Part shown: one piece after another, positions 12,474 to 21,603 of the stretch
Layout: each line of letters begins with the position of its first letter
Position numbering within the stretch: position 1 is the stretch's first letter
Source of the DNA: Xanthomonas campestris pv. phormiicola
GTDB taxonomy: Bacteria > Pseudomonadota > Gammaproteobacteria > Xanthomonadales > Xanthomonadaceae
DNA length: 64,000 nucleotides
Direction: 5' to 3'
Assembly: GCA_025666215.1 (NCBI GenBank)
Contig: CP102593.1
Location: forward strand, 2,989,001-3,053,000
Made by a program: the position numbers and the translations under genes
The notes under the pieces: generated by a model
The model's database searches: none
What the model saw: only the letters and a program-made list of their open reading frames with translations
Told to the model about the DNA's origin: nothing

Positions 12474-12786
12474 ACGCTCCCCGGCCCTGGCGCGCGACGA
12501 CGGAGCAGGATGGGATGACGGGCACGGGGAACAGGATGACGGGGCACGGGGGAACGCCTTTTTTTGTAATGTTATAAAATTACAATTCTCCGATCAAATG
12601 CCATCGCCTGCGCGCGACGCCATACGGCTCCGCTTCGGCCCGGACGCTATCGCGGCAGGCAGCGCAGGCGCCGGCGCGCCGATTGCCGGCACCGGCCCTG
12701 AAATCTCGTAGACGGCGGCAGGCAAAACGGAACTTCTTCCCAGCAGCAGTGTCCAGCCAACTCCCTTCGGCAGCGAGCATCAAAAA
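12474..12786. other. Divergent intergenic region between the amidase and sedolisin genes
   Basis: No gene seen. The only AT-rich block is the inverted repeat at 12564-12585. The rest is high-GC sequence with no clear -35/-10 pair. It must hold the promoters of both divergent units. Confidence 0.5.
12564..12585. promoter_or_regulatory. Candidate Zur operator
   Basis: Inverted repeat TTGTAAT-N8-ATTACAA. The centre contains TGTTATAA, which matches half of the gammaproteobacterial Zur box (TGTTATAATATAACA). It is an isolated AT-rich patch in high-GC DNA, about 90 bp before the start of the amidase-folE2 unit. The gene content (folE2 plus an amidase) is that of known Zur regulons. Sequence seen; regulator inferred. 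Confidence 0.6.
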
Positions 12787-14574
12787 ATGAAAAGACATCG
12801 TTCCCGCAAACTTCTGTTGAGCAGCGCGCTGTGCGCCGTTTCAACCGTCGCCAGCGCCGCTCCCGCGAATGGCTGGGTCGAGACCGCGACCGGCAGCCAG
12901 GTCGCCGCTGGCCATGCGCTCGCCCGGCCGGAGCAGGCGCTGAGCCCGGCTCCCCTGGACGCACGGCTGGACATCAGCATCGTGCTCAGGCCGGCCAATC
13001 CGGCTGCGCTGCGCCAGGCGACAGCGGCGCTGACGGCGCAGATCGCCGCCGACCCGGCCCTGCAGGCGCGGGCCAAGGCGTTGGCGACGCCGAACGCCGC
13101 CGACGTGCAGCGGGTCACCGACTACCTGCTCGGCAAGGGCATCAGCGACGTGCGCGTGGCCGGCAACGGCAGCCTGCTGCAGGCCAGCGCCAGCGTCGGC
13201 GCGATCCAGGCTGCGTTCGACACCGCGATCCGCAGCTACACCGCCAATGGCCAGACCCACTACGTCAACGAAGGCGCGGCCAAGGTGCCGGCCGCGCTGG
13301 CCGGCAGCGTGGTCGGCGTGCTTGGCCTGGACACCGTGCGCAACGCAGCGCCACCGCGGATTTTTCCACGGCAGCTGGACAAGGCCGACACCGCTGCCGC
13401 GGTGTCGCCGCAGGCGACGGCCGCAGCGACGGGGACCGTGGCCGTGATGCATCAGGTGGAAGACCTGCCGGTGCTGTACAACGCCGCGAGCCTGCCCGCC
13501 GCCGCCGATACCAGCGCCGCGATCATCGCCGCAGGCAACCTGGAGAACACCTTGGTGCGCCTGGCCAGCTTCCAGGCGCAGCACCGCCTGCGCGCCAACG
13601 TGCGCGTCGTGCAGGTCGGCGATCCGGCCGCGGCCGGCTATCGCTCCAGCGACGCCAGCAAGCAGAACGAAGTGGAATGGGACATGGACACCCAGTTGCT
13701 GCTCGGCAACGCCGGCGGTCTGCGCACGCTGATCATCTACAACGTGCCGGACTTTTCCTGGAAGAGCCTGATCGACGGCGTGCAGCGCGCCGTCGACGAC
13801 AATGCGGCCAGAGTGGTCAGCACCTCGATCTATGGACCGGAGGGCTCCGTCTCGCAGGACATCTACCAGGCCCTGAACGCCAGCCTCAACCAGGCCGTCG
13901 GCAATGGGCAGAACTTCCTGTTCTGCAGCGGCGACGACGGCATCTACACGCCGCAAAGCGCCAGCGACAACCCGCCCTACTACGCCAGTCTGCTGGGCAA
14001 GCCGGAGCAGCGCCAGGTCGGCTTCCCTGCCTCGCACCCCTACGTGATCGCGGTTGGCGCCACCGAATTGCGTACCCCTGCCGGCGCCAGCAGCACCTAT
14101 GGCAGCGAAATCGCCTGGAACGCGCATCGTGGTCACGGCATCACCCAGGGCGGGATCAGCAAGCTGTACGGCGCACCGAGTTGGCAGAAGACCCTGATCC
14201 CCGACATGGTCCGTAGCGGCTACCGCGCAGTGCCCGACGTCAGTTTCAACGGCTCCGGCGACAGCAGCGCGTTCGTCCTGCAGACCGGCAGCAACGGCAA
14301 CGAGATCAGCGGCTATGTCTATGGCACCAGCGCCGCGACGCCGACCTTCGCCGGCCTGCTCGCACGGGTGCTGCAGGCCAATGGCAACCGCATCGGCTTC
14401 GTCGCACCGGCGCTGTATGCCTATGCAAAGAACGCGGACGGCAAACACGACGTGACCAGCGGCGACAACGGCCTGTACGGCGACGGTTACAGCGCAGCGC
14501 CGGGCTGGGACGCCGTGTCCGGCTGGGGCAGCGTGGACATGCTCGCGTTCAGCCGCTACCTGCAGTCGCATTGA
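12787..14574 (+). CDS. Secreted carboxyl proteinase of the sedolisin family (S53, xanthomonalisin-like)
   Basis: Acid-active serine-carboxyl endopeptidase, secreted as a proenzyme. The 595-aa precursor has a signal peptide (LLLSSALCAVSTVASAAP), a long propeptide (about residues 30-230, pro-kumamolisin type), and the S53 catalytic domain. Catalytic elements are visible: EWDMD (Glu and Asp spaced as in sedolisin), the oxyanion Asp in FCSGDDG, and the nucleophile Ser in YGTSAATPTFAG. The C-terminal calcium-binding region is DGYSAAPGWDAVSGWGSVD. Length fits the family. It is transcribed away from the amidase-folE2 pair and ends at a long hairpin (14609-14633). Confidence 0.93.
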   Translation: MKRHRSRKLLLSSALCAVSTVASAAPANGWVETATGSQVAAGHALARPEQALSPAPLDARLDISIVLRPANPAALRQATAALTAQIAADPALQARAKALATPNAADVQRVTDYLLGKGISDVRVAGNGSLLQASASVGAIQAAFDTAIRSYTANGQTHYVNEGAAKVPAALAGSVVGVLGLDTVRNAAPPRIFPRQLDKADTAAAVSPQATAAATGTVAVMHQVEDLPVLYNAASLPAAADTSAAIIAAGNLENTLVRLASFQAQHRLRANVRVVQVGDPAAAGYRSSDASKQNEVEWDMDTQLLLGNAGGLRTLIIYNVPDFSWKSLIDGVQRAVDDNAARVVSTSIYGPEGSVSQDIYQALNASLNQAVGNGQNFLFCSGDDGIYTPQSASDNPPYYASLLGKPEQRQVGFPASHPYVIAVGATELRTPAGASSTYGSEIAWNAHRGHGITQGGISKLYGAPSWQKTLIPDMVRSGYRAVPDVSFNGSGDSSAFVLQTGSNGNEISGYVYGTSAATPTFAGLLARVLQANGNRIGFVAPALYAYAKNADGKHDVTSGDNGLYGDGYSAAPGWDAVSGWGSVDMLAFSRYLQSH

Positions 14575-14608
14575 GCCGGGCGCGGCGCGCGGCGCCGCCC
14601 TCGGCAGC

Positions 14609-14633
14609 GCCGGCGCGAGGACCTCGCGCCGGC
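14609..14633. terminator. GC-rich hairpin between convergent genes
   Basis: GCCGGCGCGAGG-A-CCTCGCGCCGGC, a perfect 12-base inverted repeat (about 11 bp pairing with a 3-base loop). It lies between the stop codons of the sedolisin gene and the convergent sugar-porter gene. There is no T-tract, so it may act as a transcript 3' end barrier rather than a classical terminator. Confidence 0.5.
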
Positions 14634-14640
14634 ACCCGGT

Positions 14641-16068
14641 TCAGCCCTGCATCTGCTCCAGCTCGCGGCCCTTGGTCTCGTACACGTACTTGAGCACGAA
14701 GAACACCGAGATGAACGCGGCCACGGTGTAGATGCCGTAGGCGCCGGCCAGGCCGATGCTACCGAGCAGGATCGGGAACGACACGGTGATGGCGAAGTTC
14801 GAGGTCCACTGCGCCGCGCCCGCCACCGCCAGGCCGGAGCCGCGGATCTGGTTGGGAAACATCTCGCCCAGCATCACCCACATCACCGGGCCCCAGGACA
14901 TGTTGAAGAAGATCACGTAGACGTTGGCCGCGACCAGCGCCAGCCGGCCCATGCCCGGCGACATCGCCAGCTTGCCGGCCGCGTCCAGCGAAGCGCTGGC
15001 GAAGGCCAGCGTGACCAGCGCCAGCGACACCGCCATGCCGGCCGAACCGATCCAGAGCAAGGGTTTGCGCCCGATCCTGTCGATCAGCAGCACCGTGATC
15101 AGGCAGGCGCCGATGCTCAGCGCGCCGGACAGCACATTGATCAGCAGCGAATCGCTTTCAGAGAAACCCACCGCCTGCCACAGCACCGCGCCGTAGTAGA
15201 ACACCACGTTGATGCCGACCAGTTGCTGGAACGTGGCCAGGCCGATGCCGATCCACACGATCGGACGCACCTTGCCGGTGACCTTGCTGACCAGGTCCGA
15301 CAGCTTCGGCTTGTGCTGGTCGGCGGCCAGCGAGGCGGAGATCTCGGTCAGCTTGGCCTGCGCCTCGCGCGGCCCGTAGAGCCTGGTCAGCACCGCCAGC
15401 GCATCCTCGCGGCGGCCCTTGACCACCAGGTAGCGCGGGCTTTCCGGGATCGCCAGCAACAGCAGCAGGAACAGCAGCGACGGGAACGCCTGCATCCAGA
15501 ACATCCAGCGCCACGCGGCCTGGCCCAGCCACAGCGGCTCGGTCGAGGCGCTGGCCAGCTTGACCAGCACGTAGTTGCTCAGGAACGCGGTGAACAGGCC
15601 GCTGATGATGGCGATCTGCTGCACCGTGGCCAGGCGCCCGCGGTAGCGCGCCGGCGCCACTTCGGCGATGTACGCCGGCGACATCACGCTGGCCGCGCCG
15701 ACCGCGAAGCCGCCCATGACCCGCGCGCAGACGAAGAACACGGAACTGTGCGAGGCGCCGGCGCCGAGCGCCGACAGCAGGAACAGCACCGCGGAGATGA
15801 TCAGCACCGCACGGCGGCCGAGGCGGTCGGCCAGCCAGCCGGCGAAGAACGCGCCGATCGCGCAGCCCAGCAGCATCGAGGCGACCTCGAAGCCGGTACC
15901 GGCGGCGCTGGAATGGAAGGTCTGCTTGAGACCGTCGACGGTGCCGTTGATCACGCCGCTGTCGAAGCCGAACAGGAAGCCGCCGATGGTGGCGACGCAA
16001 CTGATGAGGATGATGAGGCGCGTGTTCTCGCCTGCGCCCTGGGCGCGGTCTAGGGAGACGCTGGACAT
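14641..16068 (-). CDS. Sugar porter of the major facilitator superfamily (XylE-like, probable D-xylose/H+ symporter)
   Basis: Takes up a monosaccharide, most likely xylose, across the inner membrane. The 475-aa protein starts at ATG 16068 after AGGTGA. It has 12 predicted membrane segments and the sugar-porter signatures GFLFGFDSGVINGTV, GWLADRLGRRAVL, PESPRYLVVKGR, FQQLVGINVVFYYG (the glutamine pair and Asn that bind sugar in XylE), DRIGRKPLL and YETKGRELEQM. It is the last gene of the xyloglucan unit, after xylA (90 bp). Substrate is inferred from its position behind xylB and xylA. Confidence 0.92.
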   Translation of the reverse strand: MSSVSLDRAQGAGENTRLIILISCVATIGGFLFGFDSGVINGTVDGLKQTFHSSAAGTGFEVASMLLGCAIGAFFAGWLADRLGRRAVLIISAVLFLLSALGAGASHSSVFFVCARVMGGFAVGAASVMSPAYIAEVAPARYRGRLATVQQIAIISGLFTAFLSNYVLVKLASASTEPLWLGQAAWRWMFWMQAFPSLLFLLLLLAIPESPRYLVVKGRREDALAVLTRLYGPREAQAKLTEISASLAADQHKPKLSDLVSKVTGKVRPIVWIGIGLATFQQLVGINVVFYYGAVLWQAVGFSESDSLLINVLSGALSIGACLITVLLIDRIGRKPLLWIGSAGMAVSLALVTLAFASASLDAAGKLAMSPGMGRLALVAANVYVIFFNMSWGPVMWVMLGEMFPNQIRGSGLAVAGAAQWTSNFAITVSFPILLGSIGLAGAYGIYTVAAFISVFFVLKYVYETKGRELEQMQG

Positions 16069-16158
16069 TGAGTCACCTGGTGTCGTGCAGAAAGGAAGCC
16101 GGCCATCGGGGGAGGACAGCACGGCCGGCGGCAAGGGTGCCGCCGGCCGTCACGCGCA

Positions 16159-17499
16159 TCAGCGGATCAGGTACTGGTTGATCAGGTTCTCGTAGGCTTC
16201 CTGGCGGCCGCTGACCTGCTTGGGCGCGCCGGCCTTGGCCGCGTGCGCCGCCAGCTCCGCCAGCGTGCTGCGGCCGGCCGCGAACGCCGCACCGGCGCCG
16301 CTGTCGAAGCTGCTGTAGCGCTCGGCGCGCCACTGCTCCAGCGGCGAGGCCGTCAGCAGCGCATGGGCCACTTCCAGTCCGCGCGCGAACGCGTCCATGC
16401 CGCCGATGTGCGCCAGGAACAGGTCCTGCGGATCGGACGACTCGCGCCGCACCTTGGCGTCGAAGTTCAGCCCGCCCGGCGCCAGCCCGCCCTGCCGCAG
16501 CACCACCAGCATCGCCCCGACCGTGTCGTACAGGTCGGTCGGGAACTGGTCGGTGTCCCAGCCGTTCTGCGGATTGCCGCGGTTGGCGTCGATGCTGCCG
16601 AGCAGACCCGCGTCGCTGGCCACCTGCAGATCGTGCTCGAAGCTGTGGCCCGACAGGGTGGCGTGGTTGGCCTCGATGTTGAGCTTGAAATCGTTGTCCA
16701 GGCCGTGCTGGCGCAGGAAGCCGATCACCGTGGCGCTGTCGAAATCGTACTGGTGCTTCATCGGCTCCATCGGCTTGGGCTCGATCAGGAAATTGCCTTT
16801 GAAGCCGATGCTGCGGCCGTAGTCGCGGGCGATGGTGAGGAAGCGCGCCATGTTGTCCTGCTCGCGCTTCATCTGCGTGTTGTGCAGGCTGGCATAGCCT
16901 TCGCGGCCGCCCCAGAACACATAGTTCTCGCCGCCCAGCTCGACCGTGGCGTCGAGCGCGGCCTTGACCTGCACCGCCGCGCGCGCGACCACGTCGAAGT
17001 CCGGATTGGTCGCCGCGCCGTTCATGTAGCGCGGATGCGAGAACAGGTTGGCGGTGCCCCACAGCAGCTTGATGCCGGTGTCGGCCTGGCGCTGCCTGGC
17101 GATGCCGACCATGTGCTTGAGGTTCTTCTCGTACTGGCCGACCTCGTCCGCGTCCGGCGCCAGGTCGATATCGTGGAAGCAGTAGTACGGCACGCCGAGC
17201 TTGGTGAAGAACTCGAACGCCGCATCGGCCTTGGCCTCGGCACGGCCCAGCGCGTCGCTGCCGGCGTCCCACGGATAGGCGCGCGTGCCCGGGCCGAACG
17301 GATCGGCGCCGTTGCCGCAGAAGCTGTGCCAGTACGCCACCGCGAAGCGCAGGTGCTCGGCCATGGTCTTGTCGCCGATCTTCTTGTCGGCCTCGTAGAC
17401 CTTGAATGCCAGCGGATTGTCCGAGGCCTTGCCTTCGAACGCGATGCGGCCGATGCCCGGGAAGTATTCCTTGGCGCCGATGTAGACGGAAGTGCTCAT
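16159..17499 (-). CDS. xylA: Xylose isomerase, class II
   Basis: Converts D-xylose to D-xylulose in the cytoplasm. The 446-aa length marks the longer class II enzymes. Seen: [13 protein letters not shown] near the N-terminus, [15 protein letters not shown], the catalytic His/Asp pair in CFHDIDLAP, the metal-binding Glu in [32 protein letters not shown] and [17 protein letters not shown]. It lies 39 bp after xylB and before the sugar porter, so the three form a xylose-handling end of the xyloglucan operon. Confidence 0.97.
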   Translation of the reverse strand: MSTSVYIGAKEYFPGIGRIAFEGKASDNPLAFKVYEADKKIGDKTMAEHLRFAVAYWHSFCGNGADPFGPGTRAYPWDAGSDALGRAEAKADAAFEFFTKLGVPYYCFHDIDLAPDADEVGQYEKNLKHMVGIARQRQADTGIKLLWGTANLFSHPRYMNGAATNPDFDVVARAAVQVKAALDATVELGGENYVFWGGREGYASLHNTQMKREQDNMARFLTIARDYGRSIGFKGNFLIEPKPMEPMKHQYDFDSATVIGFLRQHGLDNDFKLNIEANHATLSGHSFEHDLQVASDAGLLGSIDANRGNPQNGWDTDQFPTDLYDTVGAMLVVLRQGGLAPGGLNFDAKVRRESSDPQDLFLAHIGGMDAFARGLEVAHALLTASPLEQWRAERYSSFDSGAGAAFAAGRSTLAELAAHAAKAGAPKQVSGRQEAYENLINQYLIR

Positions 17500-17538
17500 G
17501 ACGAAGTCCTGGTGTGCGTTTGCTGGGGGAAAAGTGGA

Positions 17539-19032
17539 TCAGCCGGCGTAGAGCGGGCCAATGGCGTGCAAGTGCTTCAAGAAGGTCTGGTAGTGCGCCT
17601 GGTACTGCGCGCCGCGTTGCGGATCGGGCTGCGCGGACAGCGCGGCGTCGTCCTGCTGGTGCTGCAGCACCACCTCGGCCAGGCTGGCGCGGTCGCCCTG
17701 CGCGTGGCCATCGGCCCACAGCGCCTGCAGCGCGGCGCCGAACGCGGCGCCCTCGGCCTGCGCCGGCACGTGCACCGGCAAGCCGAACAGGTCGGCGATC
17801 AGCTGGCGCCAGCCGGCGCTCTTGCTGCCGCCGCCGGTGACGTAGATCGAATCGAACGCCAGCCCGGCATCGACGAAGGCGTCGAAGCCGTTGCGCAGGC
17901 TGTAGGTGGCGCCTTCCATCGCCGCGCGGTAGAAATGCGCCGGCGTGGTGTTGTGCAGGTCCATGCCGGTCATGCAGCCGCGCGCGGCCGGCAGGTTCGG
18001 GGTGCGCTCGCCGTTGAAGAACGGCAGCAACACCAGCCCGCCGGCGCCGGGCGCGGTGGCCTCGAGCAAGGCCTCGCCCTGCCCGGTCCTGAGCCCGAAC
18101 AGGCGCGAGATGGTCTCGGTGGCCACGGTGCAGTTCATCGTGCAGATCAGCGGCAGCCAGCCGCCGCTGGACGAGCAGAACGCGGCCCAGCGTGCGGCAT
18201 CGTCGACCACCGGCCGATCGGCGTACGCGAACAGCGTGCCGGAGGTGCCCAGGCTCATCGTCAGCCGTCCCGGCACCACGTTGCCGGTGCCGATCGCGGC
18301 CATCATGTTGTCGCCGCCGCCGGTGGCCACGCGCACTTCGCGCGGCAGCCCCAGGGTCTGCGCCGCGGCCGCGCACAGGGCGAAGGTGGTCTCGGTCGGC
18401 ACCAGCGGCGGCAGCGCCGTGGCCAGATCGCGCTGCGGATCGATCGCCTGCAGCAGCGGCGCCGACCATTGCCGGGTGCGCACGTCCAGCCAGCCGCTGC
18501 CGGAGGCGTCGCCGAACTCGGTGTAGCGCTCGCCGGTGAGCCAGAAATTGACGTAGTCGTGCGGCAGCAGCACCGAGGTCATCGCCACGTAGGCGTCGCT
18601 GCGGTGCTTGCGCGTCCATGGCAGCTTGGAGGCGGTGTAGCCGGCCAGGATCGGGTTGCCGGCCAGCTCCACGCAGCGCTGTTCGCCGCCGGCGGCGCGC
18701 ATGATCTCCTCGCACTCCAGCTGGGTGCTGGTATCGCACCACAGCTTGACCGGTGCGGTGACCTGCCCTTGCGCATCCACCGGCACGAAGCCGTGTTGCT
18801 GGCCGGACACCGACATCGCGCGCACCTGCGCACGCTGCTCGGCGGTCAGCGCGGCGAAGCAGGCGACGATGCCATCGATCCACCACTGCGCCTGCTGCTC
18901 GCGGGTGCCGTCGTCACGGCTGATCAGCTCCAGCGCATGGCCGTGCGTGGCGACCACGCGGCGGCTGTGCGCATCGTAGGCCAGCAGCTTGACGCTCTGC
19001 GTGCCCACGTCCAGGCCGATGTACAGACTCAT
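17539..19032 (-). CDS. xylB: Xylulokinase
   Basis: Phosphorylates D-xylulose to xylulose 5-phosphate for the pentose phosphate pathway. The 497-aa FGGY-family kinase has the phosphate-binding N-terminus YIGLDVGTQSVKLLAYD, SVSGQQHGFVP, DYVNFWLTGERYTEFGDASG with the catalytic Asp region, MSLGTSGTLFAY, and YVTGGGSKSAGWRQLIAD. ATG at 19032 overlaps the GH95 stop (ATGA), tying xylose catabolism directly to the polysaccharide-degrading genes. All family motifs are intact. Confidence 0.97.
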   Translation of the reverse strand: MSLYIGLDVGTQSVKLLAYDAHSRRVVATHGHALELISRDDGTREQQAQWWIDGIVACFAALTAEQRAQVRAMSVSGQQHGFVPVDAQGQVTAPVKLWCDTSTQLECEEIMRAAGGEQRCVELAGNPILAGYTASKLPWTRKHRSDAYVAMTSVLLPHDYVNFWLTGERYTEFGDASGSGWLDVRTRQWSAPLLQAIDPQRDLATALPPLVPTETTFALCAAAAQTLGLPREVRVATGGGDNMMAAIGTGNVVPGRLTMSLGTSGTLFAYADRPVVDDAARWAAFCSSSGGWLPLICTMNCTVATETISRLFGLRTGQGEALLEATAPGAGGLVLLPFFNGERTPNLPAARGCMTGMDLHNTTPAHFYRAAMEGATYSLRNGFDAFVDAGLAFDSIYVTGGGSKSAGWRQLIADLFGLPVHVPAQAEGAAFGAALQALWADGHAQGDRASLAEVVLQHQQDDAALSAQPDPQRGAQYQAHYQTFLKHLHAIGPLYAG

Positions 19033-21419
19033 TGCCGCACCAGCCGATCGTCGTGCAAACCCAGTTCCATCGTCGCTCCAGGAGAAAGATCGGCGGTCAG
19101 GCTCTGCCCGCCGTAAACCAAAGTGTAGTGCCCGCCACGCTCGCTGCTCAGTCGCGCATGCTGCAGGCGGCCATCGCGCCAGGCCAGATCGACACCGGCC
19201 GCGCCGCGCACGCGCAACCCGCGCACCTGCCCCTGCGGCCAGGCCTGCGGCAGCGCCGGCAACAGCCAGATGCTGTCGCCCCAACTCTGCAGCAGCATTT
19301 CGGTGATGCCCGCGGTGCCGCCGAAGTTGCCGTCGATCTGGAACGGCGGATGCGCGTCGAACAGGTTCGGATAGGTGCGCTCGGGCGCCAGCAGCATCGC
19401 CAGGATACGATGCGCGTGCTCGCCGTCGTGCAGCCGCGCCCACAGGTTCAGGCGCCAGCCGAGGCCCCAGCCGGTAGCGCTATCACCGCGCAGTTGCAGC
19501 GAGCGCCGCGCCGCGGCGGCCAACGCCGGGGTGTCGCGCAGGTTGATCTGGCTGGACGGATGCAGCGCGTACAGGTGCGAGACGTGGCGATGCTGGATGT
19601 CCGGGGCCTGCATGTCCCAGTCCTGCTGCCATTCCTGCAGCTGTCCGGCGCGGCCGATGCGGTCCGGCGGCAGCTGCGCGCGCAGCGCCGCCAGGCGCTC
19701 GCCGAAGGCCGCGTCCACGCCCAGCAGTTGGCCCATTTTGATGCACTGCGCAAAAAGATCGCGCAACAATTGCGCATCCATCGCCGGGCCGGCGCACAGC
19801 GCGGCGCCGAACGGATGCCGGTTCTCTGGCGACATCGATGGGTTGGTCACCATCGCGCCGGTCTGCGGATCGCGCACCAGGGTGGCGACGAAGAACTCGG
19901 CCGCGCCCTTGAACAACGGATAGATGCGCTGCAGGTAGGCGCGGTCGCGGCCGTAGTCCCAGCGGTCCCACAGCTGTTGCAGCAGCCACACCCCGCCCAG
20001 CGGCCACAAGCTCCACTGTGCGCCGTCGACCGGCCCGGCCTGGCGCCACAGGTCGGTGTTGTTATGCACCACCCAGCCCGGCGCGGCGTACATCGCCTGC
20101 GCAGTGCGGGCGCCGGTTTCCGCCAGATCGAACAGCATGGCTTCCAGCGGTTCCACGCACTCGTGCAGGGCGTTGGCCTCGCTGGGCCAGTAGTTCATCT
20201 CGGCGTTGATGTTGACCGTGTACTTGCTTTCCCACGGCGGCTGCATCAGGTCGTTCCACACGCCTTGCAGGTTGGCCGGCTGGCTGCCTGGCCGCGAGCT
20301 GCTGATCAGCAGGTAGCGGCCGTACTGGTGGTAGAGCGCGGCCAGCGCCGGATCGTGGCCGTCGGCGTAGCGGCGCACGCGTTCGTCGGTGGGCAGCTGC
20401 GCGGCGGCGCTGCTGCCCAGGTCGATCGCGACGCGGCGGAACAGGCGCCGGTGTTCGGCCAGATGCCGTTCCAACAACTCGGCATGGGACAGCGTCGAGG
20501 CGGTGCGCAGCTGCGCGGCGCTGAGCGCCAGCGGATCGCCGCCGACGTCGTCGTAGCGCCGGTAGCTGGTGGCCGCGGTCAGCAGCAGCACCACCTCGTC
20601 GGCGCTGTCGATGCGGATCCGCCCGCGCTCGATGCGGGTCGTGCCGCCGCTGGCCTTCGGCAACACCCGCAGCGCGAAACGCAGTCCGCCCTCGATGCCG
20701 GCGAAACCGGCATTGCGCCCGGCGAACAGCAACGCGCCCTGCTCTTGCGTGACCTCGCCGGCCTGCGGGCTGTCGATGCCGACGCGCAGCGAGATGCGGC
20801 CGGGATGATCGCAGGACAGGCGCACCACGATGCACTGGTCGGTCGGCGAGACGAACACCTCGCGGACGTGCGTGGCGCCGCCCGAGGTAAAGCGGGTGCT
20901 GGCCAGCGCGGTGTCCAGATCGAGTTCGCGCCGATAGCCGTCGATGCCGTCGGCGCGGTCGTAGTCGAGCAGCAGGTCGGCCAGCGGCTGATACGGCATC
21001 TGCTTGCGCGGGCGCGACAGCATCTTCGCATCGGCCAGCGCTTCGGCCTCGACGTAGCGGCCGGCGAAGATCAACTCGCGGACCTGCGGCAACGCTGCCA
21101 ACGCCTCCGGCGAGGTCGCATCGTAGGGCTGGCCCGCATACAGCGTGTCTTCGTTCAACTGCACGCGTTCGTGGGCGATGCCGCCCCACACCATCGCACC
21201 GAGCCGGCCGTTGCCGAGCGGCAGCGCCTCCACCCATTGCGTGGCCGGACGCGGATACCACAGCCGCAGCGCGGCCGGATCGGCTGCGGCCGGCTCCGGC
21301 ACGCGCGCGGCATCGGTATCAGCATGGGCAGCGAACGTCGCGCCCGGCACGGCGAGACCGGCCACCAGGCCGCCGCCGATCGCCTTGCACAGTTCGCGGC
21401 GGGTCAGCGCGATGCTCAC
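19029..21419 (-). CDS. GH95 alpha-1,2-L-fucosidase
   Basis: Removes terminal alpha-1,2-fucose from xyloglucan side chains. The 796-aa precursor starts at GTG 21419. Its N-terminus carries TRRELCKAIGGGLVAGLAVP, a twin-arginine (Tat) signal, so export of folded enzyme to the periplasm is likely. Family motifs seen: PLGNGRLGAMVWGG, NEDTLYAGQP, VNINAEMNYWPSEANAL (the two catalytic Asn in NIN), the acid Glu in NPSMSPENRHP, and the base Asp in FQIDGNFGGTAGITEML. Length matches the family. It overlaps xylB and follows GH31 with a 184-bp gap. Confidence 0.95.
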   Translation of the reverse strand: MSIALTRRELCKAIGGGLVAGLAVPGATFAAHADTDAARVPEPAAADPAALRLWYPRPATQWVEALPLGNGRLGAMVWGGIAHERVQLNEDTLYAGQPYDATSPEALAALPQVRELIFAGRYVEAEALADAKMLSRPRKQMPYQPLADLLLDYDRADGIDGYRRELDLDTALASTRFTSGGATHVREVFVSPTDQCIVVRLSCDHPGRISLRVGIDSPQAGEVTQEQGALLFAGRNAGFAGIEGGLRFALRVLPKASGGTTRIERGRIRIDSADEVVLLLTAATSYRRYDDVGGDPLALSAAQLRTASTLSHAELLERHLAEHRRLFRRVAIDLGSSAAAQLPTDERVRRYADGHDPALAALYHQYGRYLLISSSRPGSQPANLQGVWNDLMQPPWESKYTVNINAEMNYWPSEANALHECVEPLEAMLFDLAETGARTAQAMYAAPGWVVHNNTDLWRQAGPVDGAQWSLWPLGGVWLLQQLWDRWDYGRDRAYLQRIYPLFKGAAEFFVATLVRDPQTGAMVTNPSMSPENRHPFGAALCAGPAMDAQLLRDLFAQCIKMGQLLGVDAAFGERLAALRAQLPPDRIGRAGQLQEWQQDWDMQAPDIQHRHVSHLYALHPSSQINLRDTPALAAAARRSLQLRGDSATGWGLGWRLNLWARLHDGEHAHRILAMLLAPERTYPNLFDAHPPFQIDGNFGGTAGITEMLLQSWGDSIWLLPALPQAWPQGQVRGLRVRGAAGVDLAWRDGRLQHARLSSERGGHYTLVYGGQSLTADLSPGATMELGLHDDRLVRQ

Positions 21420-21603
21420 CGTGCAACCACCGCCGAAGCGCGCACGCGCACGCTCGGTCGCTCGCCGTGCGCGACGGCCGCAGCCGTGGAGCGGGCAGCG
21501 CGCGAAGCGATGCGTGGCGTGACCGCACCTGCATCGCGGACGCACCGCAACGCGGCCTGCGCCGCAGCGCCGTTCCCGCCGCAATGGCCGTGCAACTCGG
21601 CCA

